Shown here piece after piece: positions 1 to 6,749 of a DNA stretch of 8,749 nucleotides. Both the position numbers and the translations under genes were made by a program. Below the pieces are notes generated by a model, which was not told where the DNA came from, searched no databases, and saw nothing but the letters and a program-made list of their open reading frames with translations. Origin of the DNA: an uncultured Archangium sp. GTDB taxonomy: Bacteria > Myxococcota > Myxococcia > Myxococcales > Myxococcaceae. Each line of letters starts with the position of its first letter. Within the stretch, counting starts at the first letter, position 1. The DNA is taken from assembly GCA_946479335.1 (NCBI GenBank), contig CAMLFP010000233.1, forward strand, positions 1-8,749, written 5' to 3'.

Positions 1-3000
1 CAGGCCGAGCTCCTCTCGCTGCGTGCGCAGGCGGTGCCGTCGGAGGCGGGGGCGTTGCTCAAGCAGCGCGCCCAGCTCCTCGCGAAGGGTGAGCCGCTCA
101 TCGCCGCCGAAGCGTGGGACGCGTACCTCGCGCAGGCGCCGGAAGACCTCGACGCGCTCGAAGCCCGCGCCACCCTGGCCTTCGACGGCGGCGGCGCGCG
201 CGCCTCGCAACCCTTCGACCGCAAGCTGGTGCAGCTCGCTGACGCGCAGCTCCCCACCGCCACCCGCCTCACGGTGTGGACGCGCCTCGGCCGCGCCGCG
301 GTGGAGTCGCGCGCGTGGCGTGACGCCGTCGACGCGTTCGAGACCGCGTACGCCATCTCTGCTTCACCCGAGGCGCTCTCCGCGCTGAACGACGCGTACG
401 GCCACCTCGACGACGCGCAGGGCCAGTACCGCACCACCATGCGGCTCGCCGCGGCCAACCCCGCCGAGGCGGAGGCGCTGCACCGCCGCGCGCTGTCGTT
501 GGTGAAGGAGCCGCAGCAGGCGCTCGAGGCGCTGGAGTCGCTGCTGGCCCGGCACCCCGGCGACGAGGCGCTCTACGCGAAGGGCCTCGTGGCGTACGCC
601 GCGCTGGGGCGGGTGGGCGAACTCATCTCGCTGCACGAGAAGTACGCGAAGGCGACGGGTGGCAGCGCGGCGGCGAAGGCCTTGCTGTCGGCCGCGCACC
701 TCGCGGAGCGCGAACTCCACGAAGGCCAGCGCGCGTACCAGCTCAAGCAGGCCGCGCACGAAGCCGACCCCGATGACCTCGCCGCCGCGGAGGCGCTGCT
801 GGCCGAGGCCCGCGCGCGCGGTGACCGGGAGCGCGTGGAGGGTGTGCTGGTGAAGCTGGTGGCGTTGACCTCCGACGAGGGCCGCGCCGCGGAGCTGAAG
901 CTGGAGCTGGCCGCGCTCTACGAAGACGCGCAGCAGTACGACGCCGCCCGCGCACCGCTGGAGTCGCTGCGTCGCGCCGGGGCCTCTGCGCCGGGCTACG
1001 CGCAGGCGCTCGCCGCGCTGGAGCGCATCGCGACCGCCACCGGCGACAAGGCGGAGCTGGCGTCGGTGCAGCATGACTCCGCGGCGTTGCTCGGCGCGGG
1101 TGAGCGCGCGAAGCGGTTGCTGGAGGCGGCGCGCTCCTTCCGCGAGGCGGGGCAGCTCGATCAGGCGCTGGCGTTGACGCGCGAGTCGTTGGCGGCGCGC
1201 TCGTCACGCGACGGCTTCTCGCTGCTGGTGGAGCTGGCGCGTGAAAGCGGCCGTCACGACGACCTCGCGCGCGCGCTCACGCAGCTGGCGGAGCAGAACG
1301 AAGGCGCGGGTCGCGCCGCCATCTTGCTGCAGGCGCTGGAGGCCTGGCGCGAGGCCGGTGACGTCGCGTCGGCGCGCGAGGTGCTGGAGCGCGTGCTGCG
1401 TGAGGCGCCGGGCGTGCTTGCGCCGGCCGACGCGGGCCGTCGCTTCGTGCAGCTCGACGCCCCGAAGCGCGCGCTGGAGATCGCGTTCGCGCCGGCGCTG
1501 CGTGAGGGGCGCTTCGACGAGGCGGTGATGTTCGCCGAGGCCGCGTCGGACGCCGCGAAGGTGCGCGAGGCGCTGCGGGCGCACGCCGAGAGCGACCCCG
1601 GCGCGCCGCCGGCCGACCGCTACCTCGAGCTGCTGCGCGCCGAAGGTGACGTGGCGGCGCTGCGTGACTTCGCGGGCAAGGCGCCGTCGCGCGCCACCGC
1701 GCTGCGCATCGAGCTCGCCGTCGACTTCGACCAGCTCGATGAGGTGGAGCGCGTGGCCGACGCCGGCGCCGCGCTGCCGCTGCTGGAGCGCGCGCTGGAG
1801 GCGAACGCGGCCGGTGTCCTCGAGGCGCTGCTGGCCTGGGCGCCCGGGTTCCCCATCGCGCAGCGTGAAGCGCTCTTCCGCGCGGTCGCCCAGCAGGTCT
1901 CGTCGCGCAAGGCGCCGATGCTGCGCGCGCTGGCCTCGCTGTACCGCGACGAGCGCCGCTTCCAGGAGGCGCACGACGCGCTCCTCGCGCTCTGCCAGCT
2001 CGAAGAAGACCCGCGGGCCCGCGCCGCGCTGCACGTCGAGCGCGGCGAGCTGTTGCTGCGTCACCTGGAGCAGCCGCGCCTCGCGCAGGCGGCCTTCGAG
2101 CGCGCGCTGGTCGACGACTCCACGCAGCTGGCCGCGGTGAAGGAGCTGGTCGCGCTGTACGAGGGCGGCGACGCCGAGCGCTTCGCGGGGATGGTGGAGC
2201 GCCTGGTCGACCTCGCCGGTGACGAGGCCGCGCGCCGCTACGACGCGCCGCTCGCCGATGCGTACGAGACGCTGGGCCGCACGAGAGACGCGTACCTGTT
2301 GCTCGGCCGCCTCCCGGAGACGCCGGAGCTCATCGCCCGCCGCGTGAAGCTGGCCCGCGCGCTGGAGCTGCACGGCGAGGCCTTCGCGCTCTCGGAGAAG
2401 ATCGCCAGCACGCGCGAAGAGTTCGAAGCGGTGCTCGAGGGCTACCTCACCAGCGAGCTGGTGCCCTTCGCGGTGCGCCTCGGCGCGCGCCTGATGGAGG
2501 AGGCGCCGCTCCCGGGCGCGCTGACGCGGTTGCTGGCCGAGCGCCTGGCGCCGACGCAGCAGGGCGCTGCGCTGGCCGCGCGCGCGTGGCCCGGGCTGCT
2601 GCGCGCCAACGTCATCGACACCGACGGGTGGACGCTCTTCGCCGAGGCGCTGCGCAAGCTGGGCCGCGACGCCGACGCGGTGCTCGCCGACGGCTTCGGC
2701 GCGGCCCTCTCGGCCAGCACGGGCACGGCGCCCACCGCGACGCCGCGCGCGCTGCGGTTCACCTTCGGCGCCTCGGCGGTGCCTCCGTCGGCCGTCGCCA
2801 TCACCGAGGAGACCATGCCGCGCCTCGCGACGGTGCTGGCGGACGTGCTGCCGCGCTTCGGCGCAGACGACCTCCAGGTCGCGCTCGACGTGCAGGGCGG
2901 CGTCGAGGCGTGGCTGGCCGACAACCGGCTGGTGCTGGGCGCCGGCGCGCTGACCGTCTTCGGTCAAGCGGAGCTCCCCGCGCTGCTGGCCTTCGCGCTG

Positions 3001-3237
3001 GCCCTCGGGCCCGCGGGCGCGAAGCTGCGTGACGCCGGGCCGGTGCCGGGCTTCGTGGCCGCCGCGGTGAACGCCTTCGCCGCGTACCCCGCGTCGCTCG
3101 CGCTGTGCCGCGTGGTGGCGCTGCTCGACGACGACGCGCGCGGCACCGACCCCTCGCAGGTCGACGTGGCGAGCGTGCTGCGCGCCAGCGAAGCCTTCAG
3201 CGCCATCGCGCACGCGGCGCTCGAGTCACTGTCATGA
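1..3237 (+). CDS. Large tetratricopeptide-repeat (TPR) protein, 5' end missing
   Basis: The reading frame is open from the first base, so the true start lies upstream; 1078 residues are visible. The protein is rich in Ala, Leu, Glu and Arg and reads as tandem helical hairpins with TPR-like spacing. Clear examples are near window residues 376-400 (AARSFREAGQLDQALALTRE), 455-471 (AREVLERVLREAPG) and 680-723 (AQAAFERALVDD). TPR proteins are scaffolds for protein-protein contacts; the partner here is unknown. The helical array ends in a short Ser/Thr/Ala/Pro linker (about 905-916). A different, less repetitive C-terminal segment of about 160 residues follows (from about 917, starting RALRFTFGAS), which I do not recognise. 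No membrane segment is seen in this part. The stop overlaps the next gene's start as ATGA, implying translational coupling. It is probably cytoplasmic unless the missing N terminus carries a signal. The TPR call is firm; the cellular role is unknown. Confidence 0.9.
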   Translation, partial: QAELLSLRAQAVPSEAGALLKQRAQLLAKGEPLIAAEAWDAYLAQAPEDLDALEARATLAFDGGGARASQPFDRKLVQLADAQLPTATRLTVWTRLGRAAVESRAWRDAVDAFETAYAISASPEALSALNDAYGHLDDAQGQYRTTMRLAAANPAEAEALHRRALSLVKEPQQALEALESLLARHPGDEALYAKGLVAYAALGRVGELISLHEKYAKATGGSAAAKALLSAAHLAERELHEGQRAYQLKQAAHEADPDDLAAAEALLAEARARGDRERVEGVLVKLVALTSDEGRAAELKLELAALYEDAQQYDAARAPLESLRRAGASAPGYAQALAALERIATATGDKAELASVQHDSAALLGAGERAKRLLEAARSFREAGQLDQALALTRESLAARSSRDGFSLLVELARESGRHDDLARALTQLAEQNEGAGRAAILLQALEAWREAGDVASAREVLERVLREAPGVLAPADAGRRFVQLDAPKRALEIAFAPALREGRFDEAVMFAEAASDAAKVREALRAHAESDPGAPPADRYLELLRAEGDVAALRDFAGKAPSRATALRIELAVDFDQLDEVERVADAGAALPLLERALEANAAGVLEALLAWAPGFPIAQREALFRAVAQQVSSRKAPMLRALASLYRDERRFQEAHDALLALCQLEEDPRARAALHVERGELLLRHLEQPRLAQAAFERALVDDSTQLAAVKELVALYEGGDAERFAGMVERLVDLAGDEAARRYDAPLADAYETLGRTRDAYLLLGRLPETPELIARRVKLARALELHGEAFALSEKIASTREEFEAVLEGYLTSELVPFAVRLGARLMEEAPLPGALTRLLAERLAPTQQGAALAARAWPGLLRANVIDTDGWTLFAEALRKLGRDADAVLADGFGAALSASTGTAPTATPRALRFTFGASAVPPSAVAITEETMPRLATVLADVLPRFGADDLQVALDVQGGVEAWLADNRLVLGAGALTVFGQAELPALLAFALALGPAGAKLRDAGPVPGFVAAAVNAFAAYPASLALCRVVALLDDDARGTDPSQVDVASVLRASEAFSAIAHAALESLS

Positions 3238-3797
3238 AGCGCGCGTGGCCGTTGCTGCTGACGGTGATGGCCTGCGAGAGCACGACCTTGCCCGGCGAAT
3301 CGATGGGCTCGTGGAGCTTCCAGGTCACCCCCGTCGAGTACGCCTGCGGCCTCTCCGACGTGACCGACGCCGGCTTCGGCTTCAACGCGTCGCTCTCGCA
3401 CGACCGCGCCAGCACGCAGGCGTGGATGCTGGTGGGCGGCTACGTGCGCGACGCGGGCTTCGACGGGCAGTACTTCGACACCACGCAAGACGCCGCGCGC
3501 ATCTTCACGCAGTGCTCGGTGTGCACCACGCGCATGGTGGAGACGATGCGCTTCGCGGTGTTGAGCCAGTCTCAGTGGTCGGCGTTGGGCAGCTGCGTGT
3601 ACGACGGCGGCATTCCGCTGCCTGACGACGCCGGCATCCGCGCGCCGGGGCCCACCGGGCAGGGCTACGACGCGCAGCACCTCTGCGGAGAGATGACGGA
3701 GCGGGTGGTGTCTGAAGGGCTGGCCGACGGCGGCGCCTGCCCCGCCGAGTGCGATGGCTGCTTCGTGCGCTACCAGTTGCAGGGCACGCGCGGCTGA
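3234..3797 (+). CDS. Small cysteine-rich predicted lipoprotein, unknown function
   Basis: The 187-residue product starts [15 protein letters not shown] short basic n-region and a hydrophobic stretch lead to a lipobox-like V-M-A-C, with the lipidated Cys at residue 14. The ATG at 3234 overlaps the TGA of the TPR gene (ATGA); it is chosen because it gives this signal, although the frame is open further upstream. The mature part has eight more cysteines (38, 94, 97, 121, 151, 169, 173, 176), including C-x2-C and C-x3-C-x2-C clusters, so disulfides in the periplasm are likely. Asp-Ala-Gly or Asp-Gly-Gly turns recur (about 45, 73, 132, 165), a flavour common in myxobacterial lipoproteins. I recognise no enzymatic motif or named domain. 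Tight packing between the TPR gene and queC suggests co-expression with the TPR protein. The gene call is firm, the lipoprotein call is likely, and the function is unknown. Confidence 0.8.
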   Translation: MKRAWPLLLTVMACESTTLPGESMGSWSFQVTPVEYACGLSDVTDAGFGFNASLSHDRASTQAWMLVGGYVRDAGFDGQYFDTTQDAARIFTQCSVCTTRMVETMRFAVLSQSQWSALGSCVYDGGIPLPDDAGIRAPGPTGQGYDAQHLCGEMTERVVSEGLADGGACPAECDGCFVRYQLQGTRG

Positions 3798-3800
3798 CGC

Positions 3801-3805
3801 AAAGG
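3801..3805 (+). promoter_or_regulatory. Shine-Dalgarno sequence for queC
   Basis: AAAGG lies eight bases before the ATG at 3814, a normal spacing. It fixes that ATG as the start, although the same frame is open further left. The stretch between the lipoprotein stop and this start is only 16 bases, with no room for a separate promoter or a preQ1-type riboswitch. Confidence 0.75.
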
Positions 3806-3813
3806 CGTCTGTC

Positions 3814-4497
3814 ATGAAGAAGAAAGCAGTGGTGTTGCTGTCAGGCGGCCTCGACTCGGCGACGTGTCTGGGCTTCGCGCGGCGCGACGGCTTCGAGCCG
3901 GTGTGCCTGTCCATCAACTACGGGCAGCGCCACGTCATCGAGCTCGAGCGCGCGAAGCAGGTGGCGAAGGTGAACGGCGTCACCGACCACCGCGTCGTCA
4001 CGATGGACTTGCGCGCCATCGGCGGCTCCGCGTTGACGGCCGACGTCGAGGTGCCCAAGCACGATGACGTCTCGCAGCTGGGCGGCGGCATCCCCGTCAC
4101 CTACGTGCCCGCGCGCAACACGGTCTTCCTCGGGCTGGCGCTGGGCCTCGCGGAGACGGTGGGCGCCACCGACCTCTACATCGGCGTCAACGCGGTCGAT
4201 TACTCCGGCTACCCCGACTGCCGGCCGGAGTTCATCCGCGCGTTCGAGCAGCTGGCGGGCCTCGCCACGCGCGCGGGAGTGGAGGGCGCGCGCTTCACCG
4301 TGCACGCGCCGCTGTCGGGCCTCACCAAGGCGGAGATCATCAAGGCGGGCATCGCCGCGGGCGTCGACTATTCGCTGACGCACAGCTGCTACGACCCGTC
4401 GCCCGAAGGGCTGGCGTGTGGCCACTGCGACTCGTGCCTGCTGCGCAAGAAGGGCTTCGACGAGGCCGGCGTGCCCGACCCCACGCGCTACGTCTGA
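3814..4497 (+). CDS. queC: 7-cyano-7-deazaguanine synthase QueC
   Basis: QueC converts 7-carboxy-7-deazaguanine (CDG) plus ammonia and ATP to preQ0, the precursor of queuosine in tRNA and of some 7-deazaguanine DNA modifications; it is cytoplasmic. The 227 residues match the usual family length (about 220-235). The N-terminal PP-loop ATP-binding motif SGGLDSATC is at residues 10-18, followed by SINYGQRH. The internal VPARNTVFL and [14 protein letters not shown] motifs are typical of the family. The C-terminal zinc site has four cysteines at 192, 202, 205 and 208 (HSCYDP, then CGHCDSC). The ATG at 3814 has a good ribosome-binding site and gives the canonical [12 protein letters not shown] start. 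It follows the lipoprotein gene by 16 bases. No queD, queE, queF or tgt is visible, so its partners lie elsewhere. All key residues are present. Confidence 0.98.
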   Translation: MKKKAVVLLSGGLDSATCLGFARRDGFEPVCLSINYGQRHVIELERAKQVAKVNGVTDHRVVTMDLRAIGGSALTADVEVPKHDDVSQLGGGIPVTYVPARNTVFLGLALGLAETVGATDLYIGVNAVDYSGYPDCRPEFIRAFEQLAGLATRAGVEGARFTVHAPLSGLTKAEIIKAGIAAGVDYSLTHSCYDPSPEGLACGHCDSCLLRKKGFDEAGVPDPTRYV

Positions 4498-4498
4498 C

Positions 4499-5341
4499 TC
4501 ACATCAACGGCAGCACGACCCGCGCCGCGTTGGCGATGACCTCGGCGCCTTTCTCCATCGTCACGCCGCGCGCGTTGAGGAACACCGTCACGTAGATGGG
4601 CTCGCCCTCGGGGCGGCGCAGCACCGCGACGTCATTCACCGCGCCGTTGCCGCTGGTGCCCGTCTTGTCGCCGGCGCTCCAGTCCTTCGGCACCGCCGCG
4701 CGGATGCGCTCGAGCCCGGTGGTCGCCGCGTTCATCCACGTGAAGAGCTGCGTCTGCGAGGCCGCGTTGAGGAGCGGCTGGGTGAAGGCCGCGCGCAGCA
4801 GCCGGGTCATCGCCGCGGGCGTGGTGGTGTCGCGCGGGTCGCCGGGTTGGTTGGTGTTGAGCTGTGGCTCCATGCGGTCGAAGCGCGTGGTGGTGTCGCC
4901 GAGCTTCTTCACGAACGCGGTGAGCCCTTCGAGGCCGCCGACCATCGGCGTCAACAGGTTCGCCGCGGTGTTGTCGCTGGTGGTGACGGTCGCCTCACAG
5001 AGCTGCGCCACCGTCAGGCCGTCGTCGAGGTGCGTCTCGGTGACCGGTGAGTACGCGCTCAGGTCGGCCTTGGTGAACGTCACGCGCCGCTCGAGCTTGA
5101 GCTGCCCGCGCTGACTCGCCTCCAGCACCGCCGCCGCCAGCACCCACTTGAACGACGAGCAATACGCGAAGCGCGTCGTCGCGCGGTACGAGAACAGCCG
5201 GGAGCCGCTCTGCGCGAAGACCCCGAGTTGGCCGTGCACCGATTTCTCGAGCGCCTCCAGCGCATGCTGTGGCTCCCCGGCGACGCCACGTGTGGCCACA
5301 GCCGCGCTCGCGAGGACGAATTGCCGACGATTGATGAACAT
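4499..5341 (-). CDS. Class A (serine) beta-lactamase with Tat-like signal
   Basis: Hydrolyses the beta-lactam ring by acyl-enzyme chemistry, presumably in the periplasm. The 280 residues fit the family. The N terminus MFINRRQFVLASAAVA has a twin-arginine motif (R5-R6-x-F) and a hydrophobic run, indicating Tat export of a folded enzyme. All catalytic motifs are intact, with Ambler numbering 8 higher than residue number: S62/K65 (S70-x-x-K73), S122-D123-N124 (SDN130-132), E158 and N162 (E166, N170) in a complete omega loop, and K226-T227-G228 (KTG 234-236). R220 and T237 are present as in KPC-like enzymes, but position 238 is Ser, not Cys. Cysteines at Ambler 69 and 123 lack their usual partners at 238 and 77. 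The ATG at 5341 has AGAGGG seven bases upstream; a GTG one codon earlier is a possible alternative. The spectrum cannot be read from sequence. It lies 31 bases after the knottin-like gene and converges on queC. Confidence 0.96.
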   Translation of the reverse strand: MFINRRQFVLASAAVATRGVAGEPQHALEALEKSVHGQLGVFAQSGSRLFSYRATTRFAYCSSFKWVLAAAVLEASQRGQLKLERRVTFTKADLSAYSPVTETHLDDGLTVAQLCEATVTTSDNTAANLLTPMVGGLEGLTAFVKKLGDTTTRFDRMEPQLNTNQPGDPRDTTTPAAMTRLLRAAFTQPLLNAASQTQLFTWMNAATTGLERIRAAVPKDWSAGDKTGTSGNGAVNDVAVLRRPEGEPIYVTVFLNARGVTMEKGAEVIANAARVVLPLM

Positions 5342-5348
5342 CACCGCG

Positions 5349-5354
5349 CCCTCT
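5349..5354 (-). promoter_or_regulatory. Shine-Dalgarno sequence for the beta-lactamase gene
   Basis: On the minus strand AGAGGG precedes the ATG at 5341 by seven bases. It sits inside the 31-base gap after the knottin-like gene and favours ATG 5341 over the GTG at 5344. Confidence 0.7.
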
Positions 5355-5372
5355 GCACGTCGTGCGCCGATT

Positions 5373-5615
5373 TCACTTCTTCGGCTGGTTCTGCTGCGCG
5401 CGCTTCTTGCGAACCTCGGCAGTGTCGTCAGGGCCCGGGTCGGTGCGTTTCCATTCGTCTTCGGCCTTGCCGCACATGCCGAGGCCGCCGCAGGTGAGGC
5501 CCTTGCAGCACGGGCCCGGCGTGCACGACATGCCCGCGGTCGCGCAGACGCGGCGAGGGCGTCGCGCCAGCGCCGGAGTGCTCAACAGCAGGAGTGCCAC
5601 CAACGCGAACCGCAT
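5373..5615 (-). CDS. Small secreted protein with cystine-knot-like six-Cys pattern
   Basis: The product is 80 residues. Residues 1-17 (MRFALVALLLLSTPALA) form a textbook Sec signal peptide with an A-L-A cleavage site. The mature chain starts with a basic stretch (RRPRR). Six cysteines follow at 24, 31, 36, 37, 42 and 48, spaced C-x6-C-x4-C-C-x4-C-x5-C. The adjacent Cys pair in the middle is the hallmark spacing of inhibitor-cystine-knot (knottin) and related small disulfide folds. A highly charged tail (50-80, ending QPKK) follows and is probably disordered. Codon use matches the neighbours, so I consider it a real gene. There is no clear Shine-Dalgarno sequence. It lies 39 bases after the oxidoreductase gene and 31 before the beta-lactamase gene, all on one strand. 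The fold is inferred from cysteine spacing only. Function is unknown: protease inhibitor, antagonistic peptide, or structural envelope protein are all possible. Confidence 0.75.
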   Translation of the reverse strand: MRFALVALLLLSTPALARRPRRVCATAGMSCTPGPCCKGLTCGGLGMCGKAEDEWKRTDPGPDDTAEVRKKRAQQNQPKK

Positions 5616-5654
5616 GTCGCGAGTGTACGGAGATTTTCGCGGCGTCGCGCGAGG

Positions 5655-6674
5655 TCAGGGGACGACGGCGATCTTCCCCCGCACCACACCGCCCGCGAGG
5701 TCGTTCATCGCTTGCGGCACCTCCGCCAGCGTCACCACCCGTTCGACGACGGGCTTCACGGTGCCCGCAGCGAGGAAGCCGTTCAGGCGCTCCAGGTCGA
5801 CGTGCGATTCGTTGGCCATCAACGTGATGAAGCGCTGGCGAGAGAACGCACCGCGCACCATCGCGCCGAGCTGCCGCGTCATGCCGCCGGTGAGTGAGTC
5901 GCCGCCTTCGCCGCCGACGAACACGAGGCGCCCGGTCGGCGTCAGCACGCGGCGCAGTTTCGCGACGGGCGTGCGCCCGCCGATGTCGAGGATGACGTCG
6001 AACGTCTCGCCGTGCGTGGTGACGTCGTCCGTGGCGTAGTCGATGAGCCGCGACGCGCCGAGGGAACGCACGAGCGGCTGTTTCGCGGCGCTGCAGACCG
6101 CGGTGACCTGCGCGCCCAGCGCGTGGGCGAGCTGCACCGCGAACGTACCGACGCCGCCCGAGGCGCCGATGACGAGCACCCGCTCGCCCGCGCGCAGCGC
6201 CGCGCGCTCGACGGCATTGAGCGCCGTGAGCCCGCTGATGCCGCTCACCGCCGCGGCTTCGAAGCTCAACGCCGCAGGCTTCTTCACGAGCTTGTCGGCC
6301 CGGGCGCGCGCGAACTCCGCGAACGTGCCCTCGCCGATGCCGAACACCTCGTCGCCGACGCGCAGGCGGCTGACGTCGTCGCCCACGGCCGTCACCACGC
6401 CCGAGACCTCGCGCCCCGCGACCGGGTTCTTCGGGGCGGAGAACCCGAACACCAGGCGCATCAGGTACGGCTTGCCGGTCGTCAGGTGCCAGGCCGCGCG
6501 ATCGAGCCCTGCCGCCTTCACGCGCAGCACGACCTCGCCTTTGCCCGGGGTGGGGGCAGCGCACTCACCGACGCTCAACACCTCGGGCGGGCCGTACCGG
6601 CGTTGCACCAGCGCGCGCATCGGTGCGTGCTGGAGAGCGGAGGTCGTCTGGGGTGTGGCGAGCGTTGCGGTCAT
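5655..6674 (-). CDS. MDR-family NAD(P)-dependent oxidoreductase (quinone reductase-like)
   Basis: The 339 residues have the medium-chain dehydrogenase/reductase layout. An N-terminal GroES-like domain (from MRALVQRRYGPPEVL at 19; AGREVSGVVTAVG at 86-98; RVGDEVFG at 105-112) precedes a Rossmann domain with the nucleotide-binding GASGGVG at 170-176. The C-terminal end is VVRGKIAVVP. The structural and catalytic zinc-ligand Cys/His set of classical alcohol dehydrogenases is absent, placing it with zinc-independent quinone oxidoreductase/enoyl-reductase-like members. It is a soluble enzyme and likely reduces a quinone or enone with NADPH; the substrate cannot be read. The ATG at 6674 has AAGGA eight bases upstream, so it is preferred over the internal Met19, which has none. 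It is divergent from a TetR gene across a spacer with two operator-like repeats, so control by that regulator is likely. It heads a possible operon with the knottin-like and beta-lactamase genes. Confidence 0.93.
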   Translation of the reverse strand: MTATLATPQTTSALQHAPMRALVQRRYGPPEVLSVGECAAPTPGKGEVVLRVKAAGLDRAAWHLTTGKPYLMRLVFGFSAPKNPVAGREVSGVVTAVGDDVSRLRVGDEVFGIGEGTFAEFARARADKLVKKPAALSFEAAAVSGISGLTALNAVERAALRAGERVLVIGASGGVGTFAVQLAHALGAQVTAVCSAAKQPLVRSLGASRLIDYATDDVTTHGETFDVILDIGGRTPVAKLRRVLTPTGRLVFVGGEGGDSLTGGMTRQLGAMVRGAFSRQRFITLMANESHVDLERLNGFLAAGTVKPVVERVVTLAEVPQAMNDLAGGVVRGKIAVVP

Positions 6675-6682
6675 CGGAGGTT

Positions 6683-6687
6683 TCCTT
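6683..6687 (-). promoter_or_regulatory. Shine-Dalgarno sequence for the oxidoreductase gene
   Basis: AAGGA on the minus strand lies eight bases before the ATG at 6674. It selects that start over the Met 18 codons later, which begins the conserved family N terminus but lacks a ribosome-binding site. Confidence 0.7.
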
Positions 6688-6692
6688 TTTGA

Positions 6693-6705
6693 CTTACGGT
6701 GTAAG
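6693..6705. promoter_or_regulatory. Operator 1: perfect palindrome, probable TetR-family site
   Basis: CTTAC-GGT-GTAAG is a perfect 5-bp inverted repeat around a 3-base centre. It shares the 12-base core TACGGTGTAAGG with operator 2, whose core begins 32 bases further on. It lies between the proposed oxidoreductase promoter and its Shine-Dalgarno, where a bound repressor would block transcription. Palindromes beside a divergent tetR are the usual target of that family; binding itself is inferred. Confidence 0.7.
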
Positions 6706-6738
6706 GTTGATGGTGCTGATTAACCGTACGGTGTAAGG
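6695..6738 (+). repeat. Direct repeat of 12-base operator core, 32 bases apart
   Basis: TACGGTGTAAGG occurs at 6695-6706 and 6727-6738. The match extends to 14 of 15 bases (6695-6709 against 6727-6741). A 32-base offset is close to three turns of B-DNA, which would put both sites on the same face of the helix. Between them GGTTGAT and ATTAACC form an additional imperfect inverted repeat. Confidence 0.8.
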
Positions 6739-6745
6739 CTGTCAA
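6717..6745 (-). promoter_or_regulatory. Candidate promoter for the oxidoreductase gene
   Basis: On the minus strand a perfect -35 box TTGACA (6745-6740) is followed, after 17 bases, by a poor -10 (TAATCA, 6722-6717). Operator 2 fills the spacer between them, a common arrangement in TetR-controlled promoters. The -35 and the operator nesting support the call; the weak -10 keeps confidence moderate. No equally convincing promoter for tetR is visible on the plus strand, only TTGACT at 6689-6694 and TTGATG at 6707-6712 without a good -10. Confidence 0.55.
6725..6737. promoter_or_regulatory. Operator 2: imperfect palindrome, probable TetR-family site
   Basis: CGTAC-GGT-GTAAG is the same site with one mismatch in the left arm. 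It lies directly after the TTGACA box facing the oxidoreductase gene, in the -35/-10 spacer. It also covers the only weak ribosome-binding sequence of tetR (TAAGG, 11 bases before its ATG). A protein bound here could repress both divergent genes. Assignment to the adjacent TetR is inference from position and symmetry. Confidence 0.65.
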
Positions 6746-6749
6746 CGCG

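Noticed and set aside
364..1074. 236-codon minus-strand frame inside the TPR gene
   Set aside because: Low-complexity Arg/Leu/Gly shadow composition and no recognisable motif; it is opposite well-formed TPR helices.
1204..3213. 669-codon open frame on the minus strand opposite the TPR gene
   Set aside because: It mirrors an extremely GC-rich gene. The product is an Arg/His/Gln-rich shadow with no domain, while the plus-strand frame has coherent TPR repeats.
3798..3813. preQ1 riboswitch upstream of queC
   Set aside because: Only 16 bases separate the lipoprotein stop from queC, and they hold a Shine-Dalgarno, not an aptamer fold.
4499..5341. Calling the beta-lactamase a carbapenemase because of Cys69, Arg220 and Thr237
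   Set aside because: Cys238, which forms the defining disulfide of KPC/NMC-type enzymes, is Ser here, and Cys69 also occurs in CTX-M enzymes. The spectrum is not readable from sequence.
5373..5615. Calling the six-cysteine peptide a toxin
   Set aside because: Cysteine spacing supports only a fold hypothesis; there is no immunity gene or toxin-specific motif beside it.
5428..6564. 378-codon minus-strand frame overlapping the oxidoreductase and knottin-like genes
   Set aside because: Arg/Gly/Ala-rich out-of-frame shadow; the real frames there carry a Rossmann motif and a signal peptide.
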